This document shows, in pieces, positions 15,975 to 25,114 of a DNA stretch of 44,102 bases. The notes beneath the pieces are model-generated. The model saw nothing but the letters and a program-made list of their open reading frames with translations, searched no databases and had not been told where the DNA came from. The position numbers were made by a program, and so were the translations under genes. Source of the stretch: Kiritimatiellia bacterium (GTDB lineage: Bacteria; Verrucomicrobiota; Kiritimatiellia; CAIQIC01; Lenti-01); assembly GCA_017527155.1 (NCBI GenBank), contig JAFXQI010000070.1, positions 1 to 44,102 of the forward strand, in the 5' to 3' direction. How positions within the stretch are numbered: the first letter of the stretch is position 1; every line of letters starts with the position of its first letter.

Positions 15975-16382
15975 CTATTCCCCCGGTTCGAGCTCGGCCA
16001 GCCGTTCGGAGACGTTCCGGGCGCGGTCGAGGAACTGGGGGACGGCTTCGGCGAAGTCGGCCGGGGTGGTTGTCGTGAAGGGGAGGAGGGCGTAGAGGAC
16101 GATTGCGCCGGATTCGGGGTCGCGGCCGATGCCGGGGGCGTCGAAGAGGGGGCCGAGCGCCAGGCCGAGCAGGTCGAGGATGTCGGAATAGGCGGCGCCT
16201 TCGGGCAGCTCCGCCGCGACGACGGCGGACAGTTCCATGCGCGCGGCGGCGTCGTTGGCCCGCACGATGACGCCGGGGGCGCCTTCCGCCGCGATGCAGC
16301 AGGCGCCGTCGTCGTCGGGGGCGGCTTCGAGGCCGAATTGTTCGCCGAGTGCCCGGAAGTATTCTTCGCTGGAGTTGGTCAT
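15975..16382 (-). CDS. CesT-family type III secretion chaperone (predicted)
   Basis: This 135-residue, strongly acidic protein has the size and pattern of class I type III secretion chaperones. An N-terminal helix YFRALGEQFGLEAAPDD is followed by strands CCIAAEG and GVIVRANDAAARMELSAVV, and then helix DILDLLGLALGPLF. The strand pair RDPESGAIVLYALLPF comes next, and a final helix, ADFAEAVPQFLDRARNVSERL, can be read as ADFAEAVPQF plus LDRARNVSERL. Such proteins bind the N-terminal region of one effector and deliver it to the secretion ATPase. The gene lies 17 bases after a larger unknown gene on the same strand, the classical effector-chaperone layout. An AGGAG sits 8 bases before the ATG. Fold-level recognition only; no secretion apparatus gene is in the window. 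Confidence 0.7.
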   Translation of the reverse strand: MTNSSEEYFRALGEQFGLEAAPDDDGACCIAAEGAPGVIVRANDAAARMELSAVVAAELPEGAAYSDILDLLGLALGPLFDAPGIGRDPESGAIVLYALLPFTTTTPADFAEAVPQFLDRARNVSERLAELEPGE

Positions 16383-16399
16383 GGGGGTTTCTCCTGTTG

Positions 16400-17674
16400 T
16401 CAGACTTTCATTCCGTTGACTTTGATGAGGTCGAGTTTGCGGCCATTGGGCGAGGCTTGCATCTTCATGACGTGGCGCATCTCGGAATGGGTGATGGTCG
16501 CGCCGTAGTGGTTGTGGATGGAATCGGTGGGGTCCTTCCACCAGGTGTTCTGGAGGGCGTTTTGGTTGTTCTCCAGGGATACGCCTTCGTGGTTCGACCA
16601 CTGGAACACCACCGGGATTTTCTCCTGGCGGAAGAATTCCAGCCCCAGTTTGCTGGTCTGGCGGAAGACCATGTTGCGCATGACCGTCTGTGCCAGGTCC
16701 AGGAGGGCGTCGCGGTACGCGAGAAGGACTTGGTCGAAGCCGGCGTACGCGAGGCCCTGCAGCATGAGGTCCTTGAGCTCCTCGGTGGTGGCCCGTCCGT
16801 CGCGGTCCGCGAGCAGCTGGAAGAAGCGGGAGATGGCGGTGACGTCCCGGTCGTCGATCTTGTGGGAGCCCTGGAGCCGGAGTTGGTCGCCGGGGATGTT
16901 CTTGCGGACGAGGGCCTCCATCATGGCGTCGATGCCCTTGCGGGCGGCTTCGCCGACCCAGCCGGTCTCGCGCTTGAACATCCGGGGGTTCGCGGCGGCG
17001 GTCTTGTACTGGCGGATCTTGGCGAAGATGTCGACCTTCTGGCTGTGGTCGCGCAGGAAGGTCGCCCATTTCGTGGGCCCGAAGCGCGAAACGTTGCCGT
17101 GCGGATCGACCTTGGTCTGCAGGGTGCCGTTGCGGATGTCGTCGAGGATGCCCGGGAGGGTTGCGAAGGTGAGTTCCCCGGGATCGATGCCGCACAGCTG
17201 GTTGTAGTAGTCGATGGAGGTGGGGACGAGGTTGTGGTTTTCGAGCTTGTCGGCGACCTGGATGCGCACGTCGTGGAAGCCGTAGAGGACGACTTCCCGG
17301 TGGCCGGCGTCCTCGCCGAAGCGCCTGTCGAGGGCGGCCTCGGTGGCATCGCGGGTCCACTTGACGGCGGGGGAGAACTGGCCCTCGTAGTCTTCGGCGA
17401 AGTCGGGGCGGTCGGCGGCGGTCTTGTAGGCGGTCTTGAACGTGTTGTACTGCTCCTGCATCGCATCGCGCATGCGGTCCAGCGACCTCTGGCGCCAGGA
17501 ATTGAAAAGCCCGCCCTCGAACTGGACATCCACTCCGCCCTTGCCGATGGTGATCCTGTAGACGTTGTGGTTGACCTTGATGAGGCCTTCCTGGCGCCCG
17601 GTGGCGTTGGAGAGGTCGACGATGCTGCGGAGATCCGCGTTGGCGATGTGGTTGACGTCCTGTTGGATTTTCAT
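16400..17674 (-). CDS. Unknown protein, candidate type III secretion substrate
   Basis: This 424-residue protein matches no family I recognise. It has no signal peptide or membrane segment and is more polar and AT-richer than its neighbours (Asn, Gln, Lys and Tyr are frequent). Its N-terminus, MKIQQDVNHIANADLRSIVD, is amphipathic and Ser/Asn/Gln-leaning, as in many secreted effectors. The body is mainly helical (RSLDRMRDAMQEQYNTFKTA and FFQLLADRDGRATTEELKDL). His-rich phrases occur near the end (WSNHEGVSLE, SIHNHYGATITHSEMRHVMK). An AAGGA lies before the ATG. The chaperone-like gene follows 17 bases downstream, so the pair probably forms one transcript. Assignment as an effector rests on that partner and on composition, not on homology. 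Confidence 0.5.
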   Translation of the reverse strand: MKIQQDVNHIANADLRSIVDLSNATGRQEGLIKVNHNVYRITIGKGGVDVQFEGGLFNSWRQRSLDRMRDAMQEQYNTFKTAYKTAADRPDFAEDYEGQFSPAVKWTRDATEAALDRRFGEDAGHREVVLYGFHDVRIQVADKLENHNLVPTSIDYYNQLCGIDPGELTFATLPGILDDIRNGTLQTKVDPHGNVSRFGPTKWATFLRDHSQKVDIFAKIRQYKTAAANPRMFKRETGWVGEAARKGIDAMMEALVRKNIPGDQLRLQGSHKIDDRDVTAISRFFQLLADRDGRATTEELKDLMLQGLAYAGFDQVLLAYRDALLDLAQTVMRNMVFRQTSKLGLEFFRQEKIPVVFQWSNHEGVSLENNQNALQNTWWKDPTDSIHNHYGATITHSEMRHVMKMQASPNGRKLDLIKVNGMKV

Positions 17675-17805
17675 GTTTCCGGTCCTTGTTGGTTCCGCCC
17701 CGTTTACCCGCCGGACGGCAGAAGGTTACACCCGCAGTGCATCGCCCCCCATCCCGCCCCCCCTTTCCCTCCTCCTCCTCCCCACTCCGTCCCGGTTCCA
17801 CCCAC

Positions 17806-17821
17806 TCGCGATATCAAGGAA
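17806..17821 (+). repeat. 16-bp motif TCGCGATATCAAGGAA, copy a
   Basis: An exact match to the motif at 33874, 34716 (inverted) and 37866 (inverted). It joins the palindromes TCGCGA and GATATC to AAGGAA. This copy lies about 130 bases upstream of the candidate effector start. Confidence 0.75.
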
Positions 17822-17918
17822 AACATTCGGATTCTGCCCGAATTTCCCCCATCTCCCCCCCATGAACGAAACCTGCCAGGAATCGTTCCATGGAGAGGGG
17901 TCGCTCAGGAAAATCGGA

Positions 17919-17957
17919 GATGCGCTCTCCACGGGGAGGGACGCGCTTCCGCGCGTC
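17919..17957. repeat. REP-like repeat, right half
   Basis: The linker GATGCGCTCTCCACGGGGAG leads to the perfect hairpin GGACGCGC-TTCC-GCGCGTCC. The left hairpin is degenerate here. Confidence 0.7.
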
Positions 17958-18261
17958 CGCTGCGCAAGAGGTCGCGGCCAGCAGGCGGCGGTTGCTCTAT
18001 TCCTGGAACCGCCCCGCGCAACCGGGGCGTGCGAAACGGGAAAAACCAGTCTCCCCATGCTTGATTTTCATGGAGGGGACCATGGGGAAAAACAGGGATG
18101 AAGATCAACGTTTTTCGTGTTTCCAAAAGATACCAGCCCCCACCCCGCGTGCGTAGCGGCGGCGCCCCCGCCGTCGTCCGCGCAAGGTCATGCCAACGGG
18201 AGTGGAGAATCTTGCCCACCCCGGATATGCGCCCCCCGCTTCCCGTCACCCGCATTGGGGG

Positions 18262-18289
18262 TTGCGCTCCCGCCCGCGGCTGGTAGGAT
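18262..18289 (+). promoter_or_regulatory. Putative promoter of the PAS-PP2C gene, leaderless geometry
   Basis: TTGCGC, a 16-base spacer and TAGGAT are followed by seven bases and the ATG at 18297. TAGGAT could instead act as a weak Shine-Dalgarno. Confidence 0.4.
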
Positions 18290-18296
18290 GCCCCCC

Positions 18297-20036
18297 ATGA
18301 GCCAGAACCCCCAAGAAGACGCGTCCACCCAATCCCAGGCCACCATGCGGATCGACATCACGCCCGCGATGCTCGAGCAGCTGCAGCAGGCGCCCGTCTC
18401 GACCACCACCGCCCGCATCGCGCGCGGCGGCGCCGGCGCCTCCCCCTACGCCGGACGGCCCGGCGGACCCGCCGTCATCCGCATCCCCTCCGCGGTGGCG
18501 CGCCCGCTCGGCGGCGAGGACTTCCAGGTCCTGCTCCAGAGCATCTACGACGCCGTCTTCATCACCGACCCCGCGGGCGCCATCCAGACGGCCAACGCGC
18601 GCGCGGAACAGTTTTTCCACTCCACCCGCGCCGAGTTCCGCAAGACGAACATCTTCGACTGGCTCTGCGGCGCCGAACGCAGCCTGCTCGACACCATCCT
18701 GGGGACGCTGCAGAACAACCGCTTCGTGCTGATCCAGGCGCTCTGCCGCCGCACCGACGAGACGATGTTCCCGGCGGAAATCTCCGTATCGCACCTCAAG
18801 ATCGGCGGACAGCAGCACCTGAGCTTCTTCGTGCGCGACATCACGCTGCGGCGCGAACGCGAGGAGCGCCTGCAGACCGGCTTCAACGCCTTGCAGAACG
18901 CCGGCGGCGGCATCGCCGTGGCGGACGTCGAAGGCGTCCTCGCCGGCTACGTCAACCCGGCCATGATGCAGCTCCTCGGCCTCGCCTCGGCCGAAGAGGC
19001 GATGCAGCACCGCTTCGACGAATTCATGGCCGAGCCCGCGCTGATGGCCGACATGCTGGAGAGCGCGCAGCAGGGCGGCACCTGGGCGGGCGAGCTCGAA
19101 ATGCGCCGCACCGACGGCACCCCGTTCTTCGCGCAGGCGGCCCTCGCACCCAACCTGAACCCCGACGGCGCGATGACCGGCATCGTCATCTCCCTCGTCG
19201 ACGTGACCCCCGCCCGCACCGCCCAGCAGCAGCTGGAGCACTACGCCACGCAGCTGCGCCAGAAGAACGAGGAGATGGAGGCGGACCTGCGCATGGCGCG
19301 CGACCTCCAGTACGCCTTCCTGCCCGCCGGCTACCCCGCCGTCTCGGGCCCCGCCGGAACCCTCTCCTTCGCCCACGTCTACCACCCGAGCGGGCTGGTC
19401 GGCGGCGACTTCTTCAGCCTCCTGAAACTCTCGCCCAGCCGCGTCATGGTCTTCGTCGCCGACGTCATGGGCCACGGCGTGCGCGCGTCGCTGGTCGTCG
19501 CGACGCTCCGTGGCCTGCTCGAACAGATCGCGAAGGAGACGCAGGAGCCCGGCGAATTCCTGACCCGCCTCAACGCGGCCTACTGCCGCATCTTCGGCCG
19601 CGCCGGCGAACTGATGTTCGCGACGGCCAGCTGCATGCGCATCGACGTCGCGGACGGGGCCATCGCCTACGCCCACGCCGGCCACCCGCTCCCCATCGTG
19701 ATGTCCTCCGACGCCCCCGCGCACGAAGCGGCGGTGCCCGAAGACGTCCTCGGCCCGGCCCTCGGCCTCTTCCCCGACGCCGCCTACACCCAGTTCGCGG
19801 CCCCGCTGGCGCCCGGCGCCCAGTACCTCTTCTACACCGACGGCCTGACCGAGACCCGCAACGCCGCCCAGGACGAATTCTCCGAGGAAGGCCTTATCCA
19901 TTCCCTCCAGGCGCACGGCGGCACCCCCCTCGACGCGCTCCTCTCCGCCATCGTCTCCGACGCCGCCGAATTCGGCTCCTGCACCGAATTCGAAGACGAC
20001 GTCTGCCTCCTCGGCATCCGCTGCACCCCGCCCTGA
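18297..20036 (+). CDS. PAS-domain PP2C-type (SpoIIE/RsbU-like) serine phosphatase
   Basis: This 579-residue cytosolic signalling protein has a flexible N-terminus and a first PAS domain at about 75-185 (LLQSIYDAVFITDPAGAIQT, ending LSFFVRDITLRRERE). A second PAS domain spans about 190-310 (IVISLVDVTPARTAQQQ), and a coiled linker (QLRQKNEEMEADLRMARDLQ) follows. The SpoIIE phosphatase domain shows GGDFFSLLKLS, VADVMGHGVRASLV, AHAGHPLP and YTDGLTETRNA, including metal-binding Asp residues. Such enzymes dephosphorylate anti-anti-sigma proteins in partner-switching cascades. No STAS or anti-sigma gene is next to it. An ATG three codons earlier (18288) is possible. The next gene starts 37 bases downstream on the same strand. 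Confidence 0.88.
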   Translation: MSQNPQEDASTQSQATMRIDITPAMLEQLQQAPVSTTTARIARGGAGASPYAGRPGGPAVIRIPSAVARPLGGEDFQVLLQSIYDAVFITDPAGAIQTANARAEQFFHSTRAEFRKTNIFDWLCGAERSLLDTILGTLQNNRFVLIQALCRRTDETMFPAEISVSHLKIGGQQHLSFFVRDITLRREREERLQTGFNALQNAGGGIAVADVEGVLAGYVNPAMMQLLGLASAEEAMQHRFDEFMAEPALMADMLESAQQGGTWAGELEMRRTDGTPFFAQAALAPNLNPDGAMTGIVISLVDVTPARTAQQQLEHYATQLRQKNEEMEADLRMARDLQYAFLPAGYPAVSGPAGTLSFAHVYHPSGLVGGDFFSLLKLSPSRVMVFVADVMGHGVRASLVVATLRGLLEQIAKETQEPGEFLTRLNAAYCRIFGRAGELMFATASCMRIDVADGAIAYAHAGHPLPIVMSSDAPAHEAAVPEDVLGPALGLFPDAAYTQFAAPLAPGAQYLFYTDGLTETRNAAQDEFSEEGLIHSLQAHGGTPLDALLSAIVSDAAEFGSCTEFEDDVCLLGIRCTPP

Positions 20037-20073
20037 TCCCGCCCCCGCCGGCCCCCCGCCCGCCTCCCCGGCC

Positions 20074-23000
20074 ATGCCGTATCCGTTGCCCGGAATCCCG
20101 CCCGTCCTGCCGCGCCGCGACATCGACTCCATGTCGCTTCCCCGCCGCGCGCGCATGGTCTACGGCCTGTTCCTGTTCGAGCACGACCGGTGGACGCTCG
20201 ACCATCTCGCGCGGACCTTCCGCCAGCGCGGCGTCCACGACCTGACCGTCGCCGAATGCGACCGGATGTGCGCCCTCCTGGCCGCGCAGGGCCTTCTCTC
20301 CCCCGTGAGGCCCCTCCAGCAGGCCCTCCCCTCCCGCACCTACGACCTGGCCGCCCGCCCCCCGCTCGCCGCCGCGCGCGACCTTCTCCGCGACGCCGTC
20401 GCCGGAGGCTGGTCCCCGCAAGGGGAGTCGGCCCGCCGGCCCCCCGACCGCTACCGGTACTCCGGGCAGGACGAGCCCGCAAGCCCCGCTTCCACCCGCC
20501 TGCTCCTCGCGTTCCTGGCCGGCGGCTCCGGCCCCGGCGCCCTTCCGGCCGCGGGCGACGAGATGGACATCTGGATGGCCGCCATCCGCTTTGCCGACTT
20601 CCTCGAAGGCGAAAGCGCGATGGCGGATTTCGCCTTCCCGTCCGGCACCGCCTCCGAAATCTACCGCATCCTGTCGGCGGTCCTCTTCACGCGCGGCCTG
20701 CCGGTGGCGACGCTGCTCCCCGACTGGGCGGCCAAGTGGCGCGGAACGGAGCGCTGGCACCTGCCGGAACCCAGCGAATTCGAATACCGCTATTCCCGCT
20801 CCGGCAAGACGAAGCCCGGCGAATTCCGCTCCGGACTCGGCCGCGACGAATTCTCCGCCTACTGCATGTGGACCGGCCGTACCGACCTCCTCGACGCCCC
20901 CGGCAAGGCCCCGGCGGGCCCCGACGAAGCCTGGGCCTTCACCTCCGCCTGCCGCAACCTGGCCGCCGGGCGCGACGGCGGCATCCGCGGCCAGCTCGAC
21001 CTCTTCCGCCCGCGCGTGCAGAGCCCCCCCTACGACGCCGAGCGCCTGGTCCTGGCGATGCCGGCCTCGCTCCTGTTCCTGATGGCGCACATGGCCTTCC
21101 GCCCGAATCCCCCGATGACCTACCTCGGGCGCCTGGCCGAAATCGTCCACTCCGATTCCTCGTCGCTGCGCAACGGCTTTCCCGCTTCCTGCCATCCCTT
21201 CATCCAGCGGCGCCACCGCGAAACCGGGGAATTCCGGCTCCTGCTCGGCGGCTACCCCGTGCCCGGGCCCGCCCCTGCCGCCTCCCCCCACGCCTGGGAC
21301 TCCCCCGCCTGCGGGCTCGGCTCGGCGCTGGCCGCCGCCACCGGGACCCTGGCGGAGGACGATCTCGCGGAGGCCGCCCCGCGCGCCCTCCGCCTGGCCG
21401 GACGCGCCGCCGCCCTCGGCTATCCCACGCTGGCCGCCGTCCATCTCGCCGCCTTCGGATGGCACTTCCGCGGCGCCGACGCCGAAGCGGCGGCCGCGCT
21501 GGCCGCGCGCCTCGGTCCCGCCGCCTACTGGTTCCGCCCCTACGAAGGCCCGGGCGGGGCCTGGCGCCGCGTGGTGGAAGCCTTCGACCGCGCCCTGCCG
21601 GCCGCGCCCAAGGCCAAGACCGTCTCCAAGTCGGGGCGCATCCTGTGGGAGATGTGGCTCCGCCCCGTCTACAACAGCGGCGGGTCGGGCTTCTTCCGCT
21701 GCATCGACGTCTCCCCTTCCTACCGCGGCCCCCGCGGCTCCTCCGATGGCCGCTCCGACCGTCCCCTCACCGTCCGCTCCGCCACCTCCGCCCGCTACGC
21801 CCCCCTCCTGACCAAGGACGACCGCGCCATCCTCGCCGCCCTGCCCTCCACCGACGCCTGGCACCGGCCGGAACCCTCCCCCGACCTGCTCGCCCTGCTC
21901 TGCGGCAACCCCTCTCTGACCGCGCACCCGGAGGGATGGTCCCACGCCCGCCCGGCCACCCTGGCCCGCCGCGACCTGCCCTTGGCCATCGAGTCGCTGC
22001 CCGACGGCGGCATCGCCCTCTCCGTCCCCCCGTGGTGCCTGGAGATCGACACCGACATCGTCATCCGCGCCGACGGCCCCGACGACTACTCCCTCTACGC
22101 CTTCCCGCCCGCCGTCCGCGCCACCCTCCGGGTCATCGACCTCTGCGGCACCGGAGGGCGCGTCGAAATCCCCAAAGCCGGCATGGACGCCTTCAAGCCC
22201 CTCCTGCCGCGCCTCGCCGCCATCGCCCCGGTACAGGGCGACCTCGCCGCCATGTCCGACGCCGCCGACCTGCCCCGCATCCAAGGCGACCCCACCCCCC
22301 TCGTCCGCCTCCGCTACGACCCCGGCGCCCCCCTCCTCGCCCTCACCCTCCACGTCCGCCCCCTCGACGGCGACCCCGCCCTCCTCCTGCCCGGCGCCGG
22401 CCAGCCCGAGCGCCTCGTCGGCCGCCAAGGACGCTCCGCCGTCCTCGTCCGCGACCTCGACGCCGAGAAGAAAGGGGCCGCCGACGTCCGCACCGCCCTC
22501 GCCGATTGCGAATCCTGGGCCCTTTCCCCAACCGAATGGGCCATCGACGACCTCCCCGCCATGCTCGGCGCCCTCGACGCCCTCCGCGCCCTCGGCGACC
22601 GGATCCGCCTCGAATGGCTCTCCCCGGAAAAACTCGCCGTCACCGCCCCCGTCCCCTCCTCCTGGCGCGTCACCGCCGCCGGCGGCGCCGACCGCTGGTT
22701 CACCGTCAAGGGGACCTTCGCCCTCGACGACGGCCGCGCCGCCACCCTCTCCGCCCTCATCGACGCCTGGCAGCGCCGCACCGGCGAATACGTCCCCTTC
22801 GGCGACGACGCCTACATCCGCCTCACCGCCGCCCTGGCCCGCCGCCTCGAAGCCCTCGCCGCCGCCGCCCGCCCCGCCCCCGGCAAGGACGGTGCCCTCG
22901 CCGTCCCCCCCGCCGCCCTTCCCATGCTCGACGCCGCCTTCGATCCCGGCGCCGACCGCGCCGCCGGCCTCGCCCTTCCCAAGACCCTCGCCGACCGTGC

Positions 23001-24414
23001 CGCCGCCATCCGCGACGCCTTCGCCGCCCCCGTCCGGGTCCCCGCCCGCCTCACCGCCGTCCTCCGCCCCTACCAGCACGACGGCTACCTCTGGCTCTCC
23101 CGCCTCGCCGCCGCCGGCCTCGGCTCCTGCCTCGCCGACGACATGGGCCTCGGCAAGACCCTCCAGCTCATCGCCCTCCTCCTCGCCCGCGCCGCCGACG
23201 GCCCCTCCCTCGTCGTCGCCCCCGCCTCCGTCTGCGGCAACTGGCGCGGCGAACTCCGCCGCTTCGCCCCCACCCTGCGCCCCATCATGGCCTGGGACGC
23301 CGATGCCGACGCCACCGACGCCGCCCTCGCCGCCGCCGGCCCCGGCGACATCGTCATCGCCGGCTACTCCCTCCTCGCCGCCCGCGCCGACGCCTTCGCC
23401 GCCCGCCCCTGGAACGGCGTCGTCCTCGACGAAGCCCAGGCCATCAAGAACGAAGACACCCTCCGCGCCCGCGCCGTCCGCCGCCTCTCCGCCCGCTTCC
23501 GCTGCGCCGCCACCGGCACCCCCGTCGAGAACCGCCTCGCCGACATCTGGTCCCTCTTCGAATTCCTCAACCCCGGCCTCCTCGGCACCCCCGCCGACTT
23601 CGCCCGCCGCTTCGCCGCCGACGGCCGCCCCGCGCCCGCCCTCAAGCGCCTCCTCGCCCCCCTCATCCTCCGCCGCCGCAAGCGCGACGTCCTCGACGAC
23701 CTCCCCGCCAAGACCGAGATCACCCTCCCCGTCCTCCTCTCCGACGGCGAACGCGCCGGCTACGAAACCCTCCGCCGCCGCGCCCTCGAGAACCTCGACC
23801 GCACCGGCGGCAAAACCAACCGCATCAGCATCCTCGCCGAACTCACCCGCCTCCGCCGCTACTGCTGCCATCCCTCCCTCGTCCTCGGCCCCGGCTCCGG
23901 CATCCCCTCCGCAAAACTCGACACCCTCCTCCGCCTCCTCTCCACCCTCCGCGAAAACCGCCACCGCGCCCTCGTCTTCTCCCAATTCACCGACGGCCTG
24001 GCCATCGTCCGCCGCGCCCTCGACGGCGCCGGCCACACCCACCTCTACCTCGACGGCCAGACCCCGTCCGCCGACCGCGCCCGCCTGGTGGACGCCTTCC
24101 AGCGCGGCGAAGGCGACTTCTTCCTCATCTCCCTCAAGGCGGGCGGACTCGGCCTCAACCTCACCGCGGCCGACTACGTCATCCTGCTCGATCCCTGGTG
24201 GAACCCGGCCGTCGAGAACCAGGCGGCCGACCGCGCCCACCGCATCGGCCAGACCAACCCCGTCACCGTCTACCGCCTCATCGCCTCCGACACCGTCGAA
24301 GAGCGCGTCCTGGCCCTCCACGCCGAAAAGCGCGCCCTTTCCGCCGACCTCCTCGACGCCGCCTCCTCCGCCCCCGACCTCACCCCCGACCTCCTCCTCT
24401 CCCTCTTCCAGTGA
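20074..24414 (+). CDS. SNF2/HepA-family DNA-dependent ATPase
   Basis: This 1446-residue protein has a long N-terminal part of about 950 residues without a known motif, followed by a complete Snf2 helicase core. Motif I is DDMGLGKTLQ near residue 1022, motif Ia is VVAPASVCGNW, motif II is DEAQAIKN near 1119, and motif III is ATGTPVENRLADIWSLFEFL. The second lobe has ALVFSQFTDGLAIVRRAL, LSADRARLVDAF-like spacing, SLKAGGLGLNLTAADYVI and PAVENQAADRAHRIGQ. It should translocate on double-stranded DNA and remodel protein-DNA complexes. The N-terminus lacks a visible SWIM zinc finger. ATG 20074 gives MPYPLPGIPP; a later ATG (SMSLPRRARM) is an alternative. Codon usage becomes almost entirely C-ending after about 22300. 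Confidence 0.88.
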   Translation: MPYPLPGIPPVLPRRDIDSMSLPRRARMVYGLFLFEHDRWTLDHLARTFRQRGVHDLTVAECDRMCALLAAQGLLSPVRPLQQALPSRTYDLAARPPLAAARDLLRDAVAGGWSPQGESARRPPDRYRYSGQDEPASPASTRLLLAFLAGGSGPGALPAAGDEMDIWMAAIRFADFLEGESAMADFAFPSGTASEIYRILSAVLFTRGLPVATLLPDWAAKWRGTERWHLPEPSEFEYRYSRSGKTKPGEFRSGLGRDEFSAYCMWTGRTDLLDAPGKAPAGPDEAWAFTSACRNLAAGRDGGIRGQLDLFRPRVQSPPYDAERLVLAMPASLLFLMAHMAFRPNPPMTYLGRLAEIVHSDSSSLRNGFPASCHPFIQRRHRETGEFRLLLGGYPVPGPAPAASPHAWDSPACGLGSALAAATGTLAEDDLAEAAPRALRLAGRAAALGYPTLAAVHLAAFGWHFRGADAEAAAALAARLGPAAYWFRPYEGPGGAWRRVVEAFDRALPAAPKAKTVSKSGRILWEMWLRPVYNSGGSGFFRCIDVSPSYRGPRGSSDGRSDRPLTVRSATSARYAPLLTKDDRAILAALPSTDAWHRPEPSPDLLALLCGNPSLTAHPEGWSHARPATLARRDLPLAIESLPDGGIALSVPPWCLEIDTDIVIRADGPDDYSLYAFPPAVRATLRVIDLCGTGGRVEIPKAGMDAFKPLLPRLAAIAPVQGDLAAMSDAADLPRIQGDPTPLVRLRYDPGAPLLALTLHVRPLDGDPALLLPGAGQPERLVGRQGRSAVLVRDLDAEKKGAADVRTALADCESWALSPTEWAIDDLPAMLGALDALRALGDRIRLEWLSPEKLAVTAPVPSSWRVTAAGGADRWFTVKGTFALDDGRAATLSALIDAWQRRTGEYVPFGDDAYIRLTAALARRLEALAAAARPAPGKDGALAVPPAALPMLDAAFDPGADRAAGLALPKTLADRAAAIRDAFAAPVRVPARLTAVLRPYQHDGYLWLSRLAAAGLGSCLADDMGLGKTLQLIALLLARAADGPSLVVAPASVCGNWRGELRRFAPTLRPIMAWDADADATDAALAAAGPGDIVIAGYSLLAARADAFAARPWNGVVLDEAQAIKNEDTLRARAVRRLSARFRCAATGTPVENRLADIWSLFEFLNPGLLGTPADFARRFAADGRPAPALKRLLAPLILRRRKRDVLDDLPAKTEITLPVLLSDGERAGYETLRRRALENLDRTGGKTNRISILAELTRLRRYCCHPSLVLGPGSGIPSAKLDTLLRLLSTLRENRHRALVFSQFTDGLAIVRRALDGAGHTHLYLDGQTPSADRARLVDAFQRGEGDFFLISLKAGGLGLNLTAADYVILLDPWWNPAVENQAADRAHRIGQTNPVTVYRLIASDTVEERVLALHAEKRALSADLLDAASSAPDLTPDLLLSLFQ

Positions 24415-24466
24415 CCGGGAACACGGCCGACGGCCCCGTCCCCCCATGGCTCCCCATCGTCGCCGC

Positions 24467-24532
24467 GGACGCGCGGAAGCGCCTCCCTCCCCATGCCCCC
24501 CCCCATCGGGAGGGTCGCGCTTCCGCGCGACC
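24467..24532. repeat. REP-like repeat, inverted orientation
   Basis: GGACGCGCGGAAGCGCCTCC comes first and the GGTCGCGC-TTCC-GCGCGACC hairpin last, with CCCTCCC/GGGAGGG between them. This is the reverse order of the copy at 15852. It sits 50 bases after the helicase stop. Confidence 0.75.
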
Positions 24533-24618
24533 ATGCGGCCGGACAACGACTTCGAAGCCACAGGAAAAACACAAACCGCACGGGACGGACAAGGTCGGGA
24601 CGAAAGCGCCCGGAATTT

Positions 24619-24668
24619 TTTTCCAATCGTTGGAAAATGGCCAATAATTGTTTCCAATCATTGGAAAA
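24619..24668 (+). promoter_or_regulatory. Two-copy phased palindrome array (TTTTCCAATNATTGGAAAA)
   Basis: TTTTCCAATCGTTGGAAAA starts at 24619 and a second copy missing one T starts at the equivalent of 24650, 31 bases on. The orientation of the asymmetric copy matches that of the 35086 copy, pointing to the plus strand. A TTGACA promoter follows after 59 bases. Confidence 0.7.
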
Positions 24669-24727
24669 CTTTCGGTTGCCCGGCGGGCGGCCGGATTGTG
24701 CAAAACCGGAGCGGGGCGATTGCGGTT

Positions 24728-24757
24728 TTGACAGGCGGGGACGGGGCATCACATGAT
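24728..24757 (+). promoter_or_regulatory. Putative promoter upstream of the transporter relic
   Basis: A consensus TTGACA is followed by an 18-base spacer and CATGAT. The relic reading frame opens at 24775. The promoter seems to have outlived its gene. Confidence 0.5.
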
Positions 24758-24774
24758 GAAGGAATGGCAGGTGC

Positions 24775-25005
24775 GTGGTCATCGTGAAAAAAGAGACGAC
24801 ATGGGCGGCAAGGTCAAAGGCGATGCGTTCAAACCGTATCCTGCCGTACCCGGAAGGCACGGCCTGCGCGGAGGTGCTGCTGGCGGCCGGGCTCGGGATC
24901 GTGCCGGGGACCGTTGCCGCGAAAATCGGGGCGCTCCGGACGGAGTTTTCGGCGGAGGCGTATCCGTCGCTGGCCGGCGTGGTGGCCGCAGGGGACGGCA
25001 ACGGG
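24775..25005 (+). pseudogene. Relic of an OPT-family oligopeptide transporter
   Basis: The frame contains NRILPYPEGTACAEVLLAAG, which matches the signature (L)PYPEGTACAEVL of OPT-family oligopeptide transporters. GIVPGTVAAKIGALRTEF follows. After about 25005 the reading turns into low-complexity Gly/Arg sequence, and the many membrane helices of an OPT protein are missing. The upstream palindrome array and promoter suggest an intact gene once stood here. It is interpreted as a decayed fragment; the family call rests on one short motif. Confidence 0.4.
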
Positions 25006-25114
25006 TGCGGTTGCGTGGACAGCAGGGCCGCCAGCGGTTCTTCCGGTGCCGACGGGTATTCCTGCAAGGCGAGGATGTCCGGCCGGGGAAAAGGGAACGT
25101 GTGGCGACGCGGCC

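Larger units (their letters stand above)
17675..18296. other. Divergent intergenic region, 0.6 kb
   Basis: It separates the minus-strand substrate/chaperone pair from the plus-strand phosphatase. It contains one copy of the 16-mer TCGCGATATCAAGGAA (17806), a half copy of the REP-like repeat (17919-17957) and a putative promoter at its right end. ORFs here have no coding character. Confidence 0.55.

Noticed and set aside
19894-24657. Minus-strand ORF of 1587 codons and a parallel plus-frame ORF of 1485 codons over the helicase gene.
   Set aside because: Both are low-complexity Gly/Glu or Arg/Pro shadows caused by high GC at third positions. The frame from 20074 has the full SNF2 motif set.
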